From an uncultured Treponema sp. (lineage in GTDB: Bacteria; Spirochaetota; Spirochaetia; Treponematales; Treponemataceae), in assembly GCA_946538875.1 (NCBI GenBank), contig CAMNHD010000011.1, positions 1-13,938 of the forward strand: a stretch of DNA of 13,938 bases, in the 5' to 3' direction. This document shows, in pieces, positions 1 to 7,268 of this stretch. The notes below the pieces were generated by a model. That model did not search any database and had not been told where the DNA came from. It was given only the letters and a program-made list of their open reading frames with translations. The translations under genes and the position numbers were made by a program. Position 1 is the stretch's first letter. Each line of letters begins with the position of its first letter.

Positions 1-340
1 AAGTTCAAGCTCTTTTTGTGACCAAGGTTCTCCTGCCCATTCTCCGCCTCCGTTATCAAAAGGATTGTCGATGATGAACTGATGATATAAAGCGGAAAGT
101 TCTGTGTTGAGTTCAAAGCCAATCTGTTCAGCGGATTCAATCAGGGAATCAGTAAAGTTGGTGGAATAGGGAATGTGCACAGAACCGCCGGAACCTGTAC
201 CGGAACGGTAAAAGTCATACTGCATTCTTCCAAAAACACTCACCTTGTCCCCATGCATGAGCGGTAGTGTCTGCTCTGTATTACGAAGGAGCACAATACC
301 TTCCTGCGCACTCTCTAAAATCAAATCTGAAAAAAGCATT
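1..340 (-). CDS. GH3 beta-glucosidase, N-terminal fragment (runs off left edge)
   Basis: This is the first 113 codons of a glycoside hydrolase family 3 protein. The N-terminus reads A-Q-E-G-I-V-L-L-R-N followed by an L-P-L element. It continues with an F-G-R-M-Q-Y-D-F-Y-R-S-G-T-G-S-G-G segment typical of GH3 beta-glucosidases. Family members release glucose from the non-reducing ends of beta-glucan oligosaccharides. There is no signal peptide or lipobox, so a cytoplasmic enzyme is inferred, acting on oligosaccharides made by the secreted GH16 enzymes nearby. The ATG at 340 is preceded at 5 nt by AAGGAG, and an in-frame TGA lies 8 codons upstream, which fixes the start. It is the last visible gene of the minus-strand cluster, 162 nt after the lipoprotein gene. 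The catalytic aspartate and acid/base lie outside the window, so substrate is uncertain. Confidence 0.85.
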
Positions 341-448
341 GCAAACTCCTTGCTTGTTTTCTCACTCACAGGGAAAGAGCTGTTGCTCAGCACCATGGAA
401 GGAATGCTTGAAATCATGGTACCTTGCAGCAGCTCTGTCCTTGCAAGT

Positions 449-479
449 GCAGGTGAAGATGGGGCACATCCTCACCTGC
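449..479. other. Hairpin between lipoprotein and GH3 genes
   Basis: GCAGGTGA (449-456) pairs with TCACCTGC (472-479), and GATG (458-461) pairs with CATC (467-470) around a 5-nt loop, with one A-C mismatch. No T-run follows on either strand, so a classical intrinsic terminator is not supported. It could slow RNA decay or partly insulate the GH3 gene from the lipoprotein transcript. The rest of 341-502 shows only the GH3 ribosome binding site. Confidence 0.5.
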
Positions 480-502
480 GGAGGCTAAATTATGTAGGAT
501 TC

Positions 503-2050
503 TTATTCAGTGGCGCCAAAGCCGGCGAAGAGACCTGTTGCAGGTATCCAGTCGCTTGTATAGCTATTAACATGAACAAGAACAATATTGATGCGTGAAG
601 CATTATCTGCAGGTGTTACACTGGCAGATTCAACTTCAATCTTTACCTGATCCCCTTCGTTAAGGAGAACAGTGTCTTCAGGGTCAGATGAAATTGATGT
701 GTACCATTCGTAACCTTTGCTATACAGTGCACCAGCAATAGAAGCGCTGTCGGCTGTGATGGTATAAGTCTTTGCCTGGTCAAGAGAGGTGGCGCCGCTC
801 TTTAAGACAGTAACCTTAAGCTTAAGATTTGTAATTATGCTGGACTCATCATTTGCAGAATAGTCATAATGGCCATTTTCGCCTGTCGGTTCTTTTCCAG
901 GAGTGCTGTCATACTTGATGCAGAGTTTTGTTTCTATATCATCAGCTTTAGGTTCTGTGCCAATTGTAAACTGAGCTCCTTCAAGCGTAACAGTTTCAGC
1001 AGCAGCTTCGCTTACACAGGTTCCGGTCCAGAAAACATTGTCTTCGATTTTTGTTCCGCAGAGGTCTGTCCAATAGTCAGCCTTTTCACTGTCATCGATA
1101 ATTGTAGTAGTGATGCTTGTAATCTTTTGGGCATCTTCAGCTACAGTTGTAGCAACCTTAAGGTCTGTAAATGAAAGTGTGATAACGCTTCCACCTGCAA
1201 GAGTCTTGTCAGAAAGAATGTTCACCTTTTTCTGATAGTCATCACCGTAAGCATTGTTTGTAAGCTTGAAAGATTTCTCTTCTGCATCCCAGATTGTCTC
1301 GTCGCCTAACTTAAGGGTGAATTTACCGCTGATTGTAAAGTCGTGACCAGCTTCTGCAAGTGTTTTACCTTCATCTGTTGTAGTAGGAAGCTGTTTGTTC
1401 TGGAATACAAGCTGAACAGCTGTTGCAGTCTTTGGTTTGATTGCAAGAGTATATGTTGCAGTGTCCTTGGCTTCGTTCAGAGTAAATCCAGCTCCTTCAA
1501 ATGGTACTTCAACTTCTACAGGGTCGGATTCCTTTTCCTTTTTACCACCTATGTATTCGATCGTGCAGGATGACATCTTTGCGCAGCCTGAGAAAATGAG
1601 CTTGTTCTGAGAGAGCATTTCATCGTTAAGATAGAAGTAAAAGGTTCCTTCACCTTCGGCATAAGGGCGGTTTGCCGTTGGAACATCTGATGGATTTTCT
1701 ATTCCCATACAATCGGTATCTGAGTCTGGACCGAAAATCGCCTTGATTCCGCAGTGATCCCATGATTCATTCATTATGTAAGTCTTGCAATAAGTGGCAT
1801 CACTTTTATCTGTGTTACTTGAAACAGTAAATGTAATCTTGGCACCTGGTTTTGCAACTTCAAGATATTTACTTGGAATCTCGAACTCAGTCCAGCAAAT
1901 GTCCACATCCTTAAGCTCTTCAATCTCTACTGTAGAGTCTTCAGTTTGTGGCCTGCGGCCCGGAGTAGTTCCATGGTCACATCCAGCAAGGAAGCCAAGT
2001 GCAGCAGAGAAAGCAACAAAAGTAAAGACTGACTTTAAAAGTTTTTTCAT
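503..2050 (-). CDS. Multi-domain surface lipoprotein, candidate glycan-binding protein
   Basis: Function not recognised by family. The 515-residue protein begins with a basic, hydrophobic signal ending in F-L-A-G-C, with Cys24 as the predicted lipidation site. The mature part is all beta-type and appears to hold three modules. Residues about 44-168 form a compact cysteine-rich domain (C52, C88, C100, C114, C156, C162) that begins like a carbohydrate-binding beta-sandwich. Residues about 185-332 and 350-505 form two further sandwiches. The middle one matches the N-terminal extension of the lichenase at 4772: V-x-L-x-F-Q, K-x-T-L, then G-x-x-I-x-L and an I-x-D-x-S-E-x-A-x-W/Y-Y ending. No catalytic motif is visible. 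Surface glucan binding is inferred from that shared module and from the neighbours. I chose the ATG at 2050 because AGGAGG lies 6 nt upstream and the signal peptide starts there; upstream in-frame codons add a non-signal 27-residue tail. Confidence 0.75.
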   Translation of the reverse strand: MKKLLKSVFTFVAFSAALGFLAGCDHGTTPGRRPQTEDSTVEIEELKDVDICWTEFEIPSKYLEVAKPGAKITFTVSSNTDKSDATYCKTYIMNESWDHCGIKAIFGPDSDTDCMGIENPSDVPTANRPYAEGEGTFYFYLNDEMLSQNKLIFSGCAKMSSCTIEYIGGKKEKESDPVEVEVPFEGAGFTLNEAKDTATYTLAIKPKTATAVQLVFQNKQLPTTTDEGKTLAEAGHDFTISGKFTLKLGDETIWDAEEKSFKLTNNAYGDDYQKKVNILSDKTLAGGSVITLSFTDLKVATTVAEDAQKITSITTTIIDDSEKADYWTDLCGTKIEDNVFWTGTCVSEAAAETVTLEGAQFTIGTEPKADDIETKLCIKYDSTPGKEPTGENGHYDYSANDESSIITNLKLKVTVLKSGATSLDQAKTYTITADSASIAGALYSKGYEWYTSISSDPEDTVLLNEGDQVKIEVESASVTPADNASRINIVLVHVNSYTSDWIPATGLFAGFGATE

Positions 2051-2085
2051 TTTATTCCTCCTATAAAAAAACTGTTTATATTTTA

Positions 2086-2120
2086 CGGAATCCCTATTCA
2101 ACATAAACGGAGGAATTCCG
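2086..2120 (-). terminator. Hairpin between barrel protein and lipoprotein genes (possible leaky terminator)
   Basis: Read on the minus strand, CGGAATTCCT (2120-2111) pairs with AGGGATTCCG (2095-2086), giving ten pairs including one G-T wobble, with a loop of about 15 nt. A run of seven Ts (2071-2065) follows, but only 14 nt after the stem, further than in a canonical intrinsic terminator. It sits just after the barrel-gene stop codon and just before the lipoprotein ribosome binding site. It may act as a partial terminator or an mRNA-stability element that sets the ratio of barrel to lipoprotein. Confidence 0.4.
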
Positions 2121-2131
2121 CAAATCAGCAA

Positions 2132-3298
2132 TTAGAATGCAAGTGACACAGAGAAGGGAACAGACCATGTAAAGTTTGCAAGAGTGCTGTAACCATTGTT
2201 TATCTGAGCACAGAATCCAGTATCAATTGAACATCCGCCAATTTTCATTGAAACACCAGGTTGAATGTTCATGCCAAGACTGTTGGCAAAATCCGCATCC
2301 AGTGTAAATGGAGTGTTGTTTTGTGTGCGTACAGTCAAATAAGGTGTAAAGTCGTCAAAGAGACCTAAGTAACCAAGATTGTACTTGACCTGCAGCAAGG
2401 CTTCCATATAGCTTGGGTCAGCGGCATCACCTGTTGTGCGGATTGTAACAGGCAGGTGTGCAGTAAAAGTCCATGCATCCAAGCGGTACTGGCCGAACAG
2501 GTCTATACCAATACCGGTCAGCTTGTGCTTAGTCTCCGCAGTAATATAGTCAATACCAAATACCGGCTGAATAAAAGCGGTGATTGAATCATTCTCAAAG
2601 CCAGCACCGGCACGGATTACCTTCCAGTTATCTTTTCCGTTGTCGCGGTAAGAAAGTTGGAAAGCGATGTTTTCGTTAAGATTGTACTTTGCGCCTACAC
2701 CCCACTGTGTATATTTGCCATTATTTTCATCATCGCTGGCTGTTATAAAAGCCTTGCCGATACCCGGTGCGACCGCAGCAGAAAAACTCAGGAAATCAAA
2801 GGGACTGACAGTAATGCTCAAACCCATTTCATCTACATCTGCATTAGTAATATAGGCCGGATGATTTTTTGATGTTCCGCGGTCATCGATATTGAACGGG
2901 TTTACAACACGCTCTCCGTCCACAGTCTCCACAAAGTAAGAATCATCTCCCACATATCCCAGTCTAATCTTGAGCATATCAACAGGCGTGAACCAGATGT
3001 GGGTGCCACCAGCCTTTACAGCCCATCCGTCTTCAGCCTTGCTGGCTCCGGTTAGCAGGTAAAACAGTTCAAAGTGGGCACCGGCAATTCCGGCGTCGAC
3101 ATCAAGGGAAATACTGTTCTTGCTCTTGCTGGAAATCGGGTTAAGATTCAAAAAGTTGAACACAGGTTTTTCATTCTTTTTTTGTGTCTGTTCAACAATG
3201 TTGCCTTCCAACGTAATCTTTGCGCTCGATTCAAACGCAAAAGCTGCGGTCATCAAAGAAAGTGCAAGACCGGCAGTAAATATTTTTCTTATATTCAT
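2132..3298 (-). CDS. Outer-membrane beta-barrel protein, paralogue of the upstream gene
   Basis: A 388-residue exported protein. It has a signal peptide (M-N-I-R-K-I-F, then a hydrophobic core, cleavage likely after A-F-A), alternating hydrophobic beta-strands throughout, and a C-terminal S-V-S-L-A-F. The terminal phenylalanine is the usual recognition signal for the BAM barrel-insertion machinery. It is clearly related to the protein encoded at 3317-4528. Both carry N-P-F/G-N-P-F, H-P-x-Y-I-x-N-x-D-V-D-x-M-G, F-G-I-D-Y-I-T-A, K-L-T-G-I, D-A-W-T-F and D-P-S-Y-M-E. No named family is recognised. A porin-like or structural outer-membrane role is inferred. The ATG at 3298 is preferred over a TTG two codons upstream because AGGAGG is 6 nt before the ATG. 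It lies 18 nt after the upstream paralogue, so co-transcription is very likely. Confidence 0.8.
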   Translation of the reverse strand: MNIRKIFTAGLALSLMTAAFAFESSAKITLEGNIVEQTQKKNEKPVFNFLNLNPISSKSKNSISLDVDAGIAGAHFELFYLLTGASKAEDGWAVKAGGTHIWFTPVDMLKIRLGYVGDDSYFVETVDGERVVNPFNIDDRGTSKNHPAYITNADVDEMGLSITVSPFDFLSFSAAVAPGIGKAFITASDDENNGKYTQWGVGAKYNLNENIAFQLSYRDNGKDNWKVIRAGAGFENDSITAFIQPVFGIDYITAETKHKLTGIGIDLFGQYRLDAWTFTAHLPVTIRTTGDAADPSYMEALLQVKYNLGYLGLFDDFTPYLTVRTQNNTPFTLDADFANSLGMNIQPGVSMKIGGCSIDTGFCAQINNGYSTLANFTWSVPFSVSLAF

Positions 3299-3316
3299 TT
3301 TCAACCTCCTTAATTG

Positions 3317-4528
3317 TTAGAACCGGATTTCGGCAGTGAACGGAATGTTCCATTCAATCTTGTCGTGGTCCATGGAATCAGCATACAGTTTTGAGTGAAT
3401 CTGCAGGGTAAAACCTGTATCAAACTTGCATGGCCCCACCGCAAAGGAAACACCCGGTGTTATGTCAAAGTTCAGCGAGTCAGCAAACTGATTGTTGAAC
3501 TGGTAGAAGGCAAACTTCTGGTCGCCGTCATGCGTCATGCTTCCCACCTTGATGTAGGCGGAAAGGTCATCCATCCGTGCTACGGTTCCAAAGTTGTACA
3601 TAACCTTTGTGCAGAATTCCATATAGCTTGGGTCAATGCTTGCGTCTTCGCCTGAAGTTCTCAAAGTGACAGGGACATGGAGAAAGAATGTCCATGCGTC
3701 AAAATGGTATTCACCATAAAGATCAAAACAGATGCCGGTCAGCTTGTACTTCTGGTCGGCGGTTATATAGTCAATTCCAAAGCAAGGCTGCACAAATGCG
3801 TACCAGTTTTCGTTTTCAAAACCAACAGCGGCCCTGGCAACCTTCCACTGCTTGCTTCCGTTGTCACGGAATGAACCCTGGAAACAAAGACCATACTTCC
3901 AGTAATAACGTGCGGTCACACCCCATGCATCAAAAGAGGAACTGCCAGTACCATCATCGCTTGTAAAGAAAGGTTTGCCGAATGAACCGGGAGTTCCCCA
4001 GCGTCGGGCAATACCGGCGGTAAAAATCAGGCCATCAATAGGGCGTACTTCAAGACCAAAGCCCATGTCGTCAACATCGGAATTATTGATATATCCAGGA
4101 TGGGCAGACCAGTCTCTTTTGTCGTAGCGGAACGGATTACCAACCTTCCAGTTGTAGAGGCGTTCCTTGTAGAGCTGGTCGTTTCCAACATAACCAATGG
4201 TAAAGCGCAGCTGCTTTATAGGCTGAACCCAAAGGTTGCTGCGGCGGAATGAGACATTGCTTCCTGCGCCCGAGTTAGCAGCATTGAGCGGGTACCAAAG
4301 TCCCAGACGTCCACCGAATTTTTCGCCTCTGATTTCAAAGACAATACCATCATCGTCTTTCTGAGGCTTTTCGGTCAGCTTGAAGAATTCAAACTTTGCA
4401 TCTTTGCCGGTGCGTTTTGTTTCTTCAACAAAATTACCGGTGACAACAGTTCTGGCCGATGCGTCCAATGCAAACAGCTTTCCTGCGCACAGTAAAATTG
4501 TCAGCAACAAAATTATTTTGCCTTTCAA
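3317..4528 (-). CDS. Outer-membrane beta-barrel protein, first gene of minus-strand cluster
   Basis: A 403-residue exported protein with a signal peptide (M-K-G-K-I-I-L-L-L, cleavage probably near L-F-A) and a C-terminus T-A-E-I-R-F whose final Phe fits an outer-membrane barrel. It is paralogous to the next gene along almost its whole length, for example G-Y-V-G-N-D-Q, D-V-D-D-M-G-F, F-R-D-N-G, F-G-I-D-Y-I-T-A-D-Q and D-P-S-Y-M-E, so the pair arose by duplication. The start is TTG: AAGGAGG lies about 10 nt upstream, and no ATG in this frame precedes the signal peptide. The weak start codon and long spacing suggest limited translation compared with the downstream ATG-started paralogue. Substrate is unknown. 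Transport or surface display of beta-glucan fragments is inferred only from the surrounding glucanase genes. Confidence 0.8.
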   Translation of the reverse strand: MKGKIILLLTILLCAGKLFALDASARTVVTGNFVEETKRTGKDAKFEFFKLTEKPQKDDDGIVFEIRGEKFGGRLGLWYPLNAANSGAGSNVSFRRSNLWVQPIKQLRFTIGYVGNDQLYKERLYNWKVGNPFRYDKRDWSAHPGYINNSDVDDMGFGLEVRPIDGLIFTAGIARRWGTPGSFGKPFFTSDDGTGSSSFDAWGVTARYYWKYGLCFQGSFRDNGSKQWKVARAAVGFENENWYAFVQPCFGIDYITADQKYKLTGICFDLYGEYHFDAWTFFLHVPVTLRTSGEDASIDPSYMEFCTKVMYNFGTVARMDDLSAYIKVGSMTHDGDQKFAFYQFNNQFADSLNFDITPGVSFAVGPCKFDTGFTLQIHSKLYADSMDHDKIEWNIPFTAEIRF

Positions 4529-4771
4529 TTTGCAAGTTCCTCCTTGATAATTTTTTTATTCTAAAAAAAGTGTACGGTAAAAACACTTTCCGTTAGTATC
4601 AACTCTGTACGATTTTTGATAAAAAATTCTTTTTTTCTGAATTCATAATTTTTACGGATTTCACAAACAGAAACAAATGTATTCCAGAAAAAACAGAAAT
4701 AGTTATAAAAATCAAACATTATTAGTATTGGGGCAAAAAAAAATACCGTACAATTTTATCCGGAGGTTCTT
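4529..4771. promoter_or_regulatory. Divergent control region between barrel/lipoprotein operon and lichenases
   Basis: This 243-bp AT-rich gap separates two divergently transcribed units. TACCGTACA occurs at 4744-4752 on the plus strand, 20 nt before the lichenase start. The same 9-mer occurs on the minus strand at 4579-4571, 43 nt before the barrel-gene start, so each gene has one copy in the same orientation relative to itself. A related TGTACGAT lies at 4606-4613. On the minus strand TTGATA (4602-4597) is a possible -35 box whose 17-nt spacing places a -10 on the 9-mer itself, which would fit an operator overlapping the promoter. AGGAGG-type ribosome binding sites end the region on both sides. 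Promoter assignments are tentative. Confidence 0.5.
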
Positions 4772-6022
4772 ATGAAAAAAATATTTTCCCAGACACTTTG
4801 TGCATTGGTTTCAGCCTCAGCGTTATTCATTTCTTCATGCACAACATCCAACGGTCCAGAACCAGGCTTTGACCAAAACAAAACTTGGACAAAAGAAATT
4901 GTCCTGAACCAAAACTGCGTGAGCGTCCCGGACGTAAACCTTATCTTCCAAACCACAAGTATCCCGGATAATCCGGATAAAACTGTGGAGTTCAACGCAA
5001 AGCTCACACTAGGCTACAACGGTCAGGAGTCAGAGTACAGCTCCAGAAAATTCGTGCTGCCCTTCAACTCCTACTCGGATGCGGCCCCAAAAGGATACCA
5101 GCTTAAGATTCCGCTTTCACAGACATTCCCCCAGGCAGGCTTTGTGAGCGGAGACAAGATAAGTATTCTTATAGAAGATTTTGCCATAGTCACCCCGGAC
5201 GTAACATTCATGCAGGCAGTCATCGTGGATTCATCGGAAGAAGCAGGCTGGTACAAATACCTCAGCAGCACGCACGAATTCGACATCTATAGAATAGGCA
5301 GCAACAGTAATCCCGGCGACCAGACAGTTTCCCCGAACATCACCGACTGGACCCTGGAGGCAGATTTCTCCACCACACCGGACAAGACGCTTTGGGAAAC
5401 AGCGGACTGGACAAACGGAAGCATGTTCTACTGCGGCTGGAAACCAGACCATGTGTCTTATGCGGATGGTATCATGACAATCAGGATGGACGACACACCG
5501 TTCAAATCCGGGAACACAACACTCCCATATACAAGCGGCGAGTTCCGCAGCAAAAAAACATACGGCTACGGTTACTACCAGGTGCGCATGAAGCCCTGTC
5601 GCTACAGCGGAACAAATTCCTCATTCTTCCTTTACACCAGGGACGACAGCAGAGGAGTGGAATGGAACGAAATCGACATAGAGTTCCTTGGCAAGGACAC
5701 AGGCAAAGTGCAGTTCAATTATTACATTGACAACAAAGCAGAAGGTCACGAATATCTTTACACACTCGGCTTTGACGCAAGCACAGACTTCCACGACTAC
5801 GGCATAGAGTATTGCCAGGACCACATCTCCTGGTTTGTTGACGGGAAAAAAGTTTACACCGTTGAACAGAACAAAACCCCGGAGAAAAAACTACCTTCGC
5901 ACCCAATGCAGATAATGGCAAACTTCTGGCCTGGTACAGGAGTGGATGCATGGCTCGGACAATTCAATTATACAGAGCCGCTCTTTGCCTGCTACAAGTC
6001 AATCTCTTTCAAGGAGTACTAA
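4772..6022 (+). CDS. GH16 lichenase (beta-1,3-1,4-glucanase) lipoprotein with N-terminal accessory module
   Basis: A 416-residue surface enzyme that should cleave mixed-linkage beta-glucan. The signal peptide ends in F-I-S-S-C, with Cys23 predicted as lipidated. Residues about 38-168 form a beta-sandwich module that also occurs in the surface lipoprotein at 503-2050. Residues about 190-416 are the GH16 domain. The active site is N-E-I-D-I-E-F-L-G-K-D: E300 as nucleophile, D302, and E304 as acid/base. There is no extra residue between D and E, which is the licheninase rather than laminarinase type. Further lichenase marks are C-G-W-K-P-D-H-V-S-Y (221-230), V-Q-F-N-Y-Y (313-318) and H-P-M-Q-I-M-A-N-F-W-P-G (377-388). 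CGGAGG lies 8-9 nt before the ATG. It heads the plus-strand glucanase series and is divergent from the barrel and lipoprotein genes. Activity on lichenan itself is inferred. Confidence 0.92.
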   Translation: MKKIFSQTLCALVSASALFISSCTTSNGPEPGFDQNKTWTKEIVLNQNCVSVPDVNLIFQTTSIPDNPDKTVEFNAKLTLGYNGQESEYSSRKFVLPFNSYSDAAPKGYQLKIPLSQTFPQAGFVSGDKISILIEDFAIVTPDVTFMQAVIVDSSEEAGWYKYLSSTHEFDIYRIGSNSNPGDQTVSPNITDWTLEADFSTTPDKTLWETADWTNGSMFYCGWKPDHVSYADGIMTIRMDDTPFKSGNTTLPYTSGEFRSKKTYGYGYYQVRMKPCRYSGTNSSFFLYTRDDSRGVEWNEIDIEFLGKDTGKVQFNYYIDNKAEGHEYLYTLGFDASTDFHDYGIEYCQDHISWFVDGKKVYTVEQNKTPEKKLPSHPMQIMANFWPGTGVDAWLGQFNYTEPLFACYKSISFKEY

Positions 6023-6159
6023 ACTGCAGGGAATAAGCATGATTTTTTAAAGTGTACAAAATTGATATTTTAAATACTATCTTGCTATGCGTATTTTAAA
6101 AACCGCACTTACAATTGCCTTAAGCCTGGGATAAAAAATCACCTGGGCAGGAGGAAACC
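6023..6159 (+). other. Gap between the two lichenase genes with orphan signal-peptide-like ORF
   Basis: No terminator hairpin is seen after the first lichenase, so read-through into the second is possible. The gap holds a 15-codon ORF at 6087-6134 (M-R-I-L-K-T-A-L-T-I-A-L-S-L-G, then TAA). It looks like the start of a signal peptide but has no clear ribosome binding site. TGTACA lies at 6053-6058. AGGAGG stands 5 nt before the ATG of the second lichenase, and CCTGGG is repeated directly at 6125-6130 and 6142-6147. Confidence 0.4.
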
Positions 6160-6963
6160 ATGAAAAAATTGTTGACCGCAAGTGCGGTGGCAGGAACACT
6201 CGCCGCAGTGTTTCTGCTTGGATCCTGTGCCAACGAACTGGACAGGATTGTTGAAAGCTCAGACGCTAACCTTGAATCTGCTGCTGATTCAAACGGGCGT
6301 TATGTAGTGAACTGGGGCGACTGGGAACCGCTGGATTACTTCAATTCATCAAAGTGGAACATGGCCAACTGGACCAACGGCGGAATGTTCAACTGCGGCT
6401 TCAAGAGCGACCACATTTCATTCTCCAACGGACAGATGACAATCCGGCTTGACGGCACGCCCAGTTACGGCAAGCCTTACACAAGCGGAGAGTACCGCAC
6501 CAACAACACCTATACCTACGGCACATTTGAAACAAATATGATTGCCGCAAAAGGTTCAGGATTGGTAACCAGTTTCTTCCTCTACACCGGAAACCCGTGG
6601 GACGAAATCGATGTGGAGATTCTTGGCAAGGACACAACAAAGGTGCAGTTCAACTATTATGTTGACGGTGTAGCCAACAACGAAAAAGTTATCGACCTTG
6701 GGTTCGATGCCTCGCAGGGATTCCACAAGTACGCAATCGAATACGGCAACGGTTACATCAACTGGTATGTGGACGGCAAGTGGCGTTATGGCGTGAACAA
6801 CACCGGAATGAACGCGCCTTACGGAAAAAAGATGCCGAGCCATCCGATGCAGATTATGGTCAACCTGTGGCCAGGTACCGGAGTTGATTCATGGCTGGGC
6901 CATTACTGGCATTCAGGCAACAAGTACGCAAAGTACGATTACATAAAATATACTCCTAAATGA
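6160..6963 (+). CDS. GH16 lichenase (beta-1,3-1,4-glucanase), short lipoprotein form
   Basis: A 267-residue lipoprotein glucanase. The signal peptide ends in L-L-G-S-C, with lipidation expected at Cys23, followed by a short acidic and serine-rich linker. The catalytic domain occupies about 48-267. The active site W-D-E-I-D-V-E-I-L-G-K-D gives E149 as nucleophile, D151, and E153 as acid/base, the licheninase arrangement. It is close to the domain of the preceding enzyme: W-T-N-G-G-M-F-N-C-G-F, P-Y-T-S-G-E-Y-R, V-Q-F-N-Y-Y and H-P-M-Q-I-M-V-N-L-W-P-G-T-G. A tandem duplication is likely, one copy having lost or the other gained the N-terminal module. AGGAGG is correctly placed before the ATG. 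It lies 137 nt after the first lichenase on the same strand and is probably followed by the terminator ending at 7126. Confidence 0.92.
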   Translation: MKKLLTASAVAGTLAAVFLLGSCANELDRIVESSDANLESAADSNGRYVVNWGDWEPLDYFNSSKWNMANWTNGGMFNCGFKSDHISFSNGQMTIRLDGTPSYGKPYTSGEYRTNNTYTYGTFETNMIAAKGSGLVTSFFLYTGNPWDEIDVEILGKDTTKVQFNYYVDGVANNEKVIDLGFDASQGFHKYAIEYGNGYINWYVDGKWRYGVNNTGMNAPYGKKMPSHPMQIMVNLWPGTGVDSWLGHYWHSGNKYAKYDYIKYTPK

Positions 6964-6971
6964 TTTTTGTA

Positions 6972-7040
6972 CGGAACGGCATTCGGGACGGTGCATTCTT
7001 GCTGCTGACAAAATACCGCACCCCATTCCCCGCCGTTCCG
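6972..7040. repeat. GC-rich interrupted inverted repeat (REP-like candidate)
   Basis: CGGAACGGC (6972-6980) is the exact inverse complement of GCCGTTCCG (7032-7040). Inside it, GGTGC (6990-6994) pairs with GCACC (7018-7022), and a GGG/CCC match lies between, so two 23-nt arms enclose a 23-nt loop. The element begins just after the second lichenase stop codon and leads into the very GC-rich stretch that follows. It could be a dispersed palindromic repeat or an mRNA-stabilising 3' structure. Confidence 0.6.
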
Positions 7041-7053
7041 GGTTGCGCTGTCG

Positions 7054-7126
7054 CTCCAGCCCCCGCCTGCGCGGTGGCGGCCTTCGGCCCCCTCCAAGTC
7101 GGGCGTAGTCTGGAGTGATTTTTTTT
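7054..7126 (+). terminator. Large GC-rich hairpin with T-run after second lichenase
   Basis: CTCCAG (7054-7059) pairs with CTGGAG (7110-7115). Within it are CGCC (7064-7067)/GGCG (7076-7079) and a tight GGCC-TTC-GGCC hairpin (7079-7089); the two share base 7079, so at most one of them forms completely. Eight Ts (7119-7126) follow three bases after the outer stem, as expected of an intrinsic terminator on the plus strand. The stretch 7021-7080 has 47 G or C of 60 bases, far above its surroundings. Confidence 0.55.
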
Positions 7127-7206
7127 CGACCGTATGTTTATGGCGGTTGGCGGGTAAAAAAAAAATTCTGTAAAAACTGATAAAAATGTTACATAAATTA
7201 TAACTC

Positions 7207-7236
7207 CTGACAAGAATGAATGATAAGATTTTAAAT
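7207..7236 (+). promoter_or_regulatory. Tentative promoter for the laminarinase gene
   Basis: CTGACA (7207-7212) is followed after 17-18 nt by TTTAAA/TTAAAT (7230-7236), a fair sigma70 match. It would start transcription near 7243 and leave a leader of about 26 nt containing AGGAGG (7259-7264). The segment 7127-7206 upstream is AT-rich and shows no other structure. Confidence 0.35.
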
Positions 7237-7268
7237 ACCCCAGAATGAAATAATTACAGGAGGACTGT

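Noticed and set aside
245..598. Plus-strand open frame across the GH3 start
   Set aside because: Overlaps the GH3 N-terminus and lipoprotein C-terminus in antisense; no ribosome binding site.
6067..7238. Shared 11-mer ATTTTAAATAC upstream of the second lichenase and the laminarinase (6067-6077 and 7228-7238)
   Set aside because: AT-rich and likely a chance match of -10-like sequence; distances to the start codons differ widely (83 and 31 nt).
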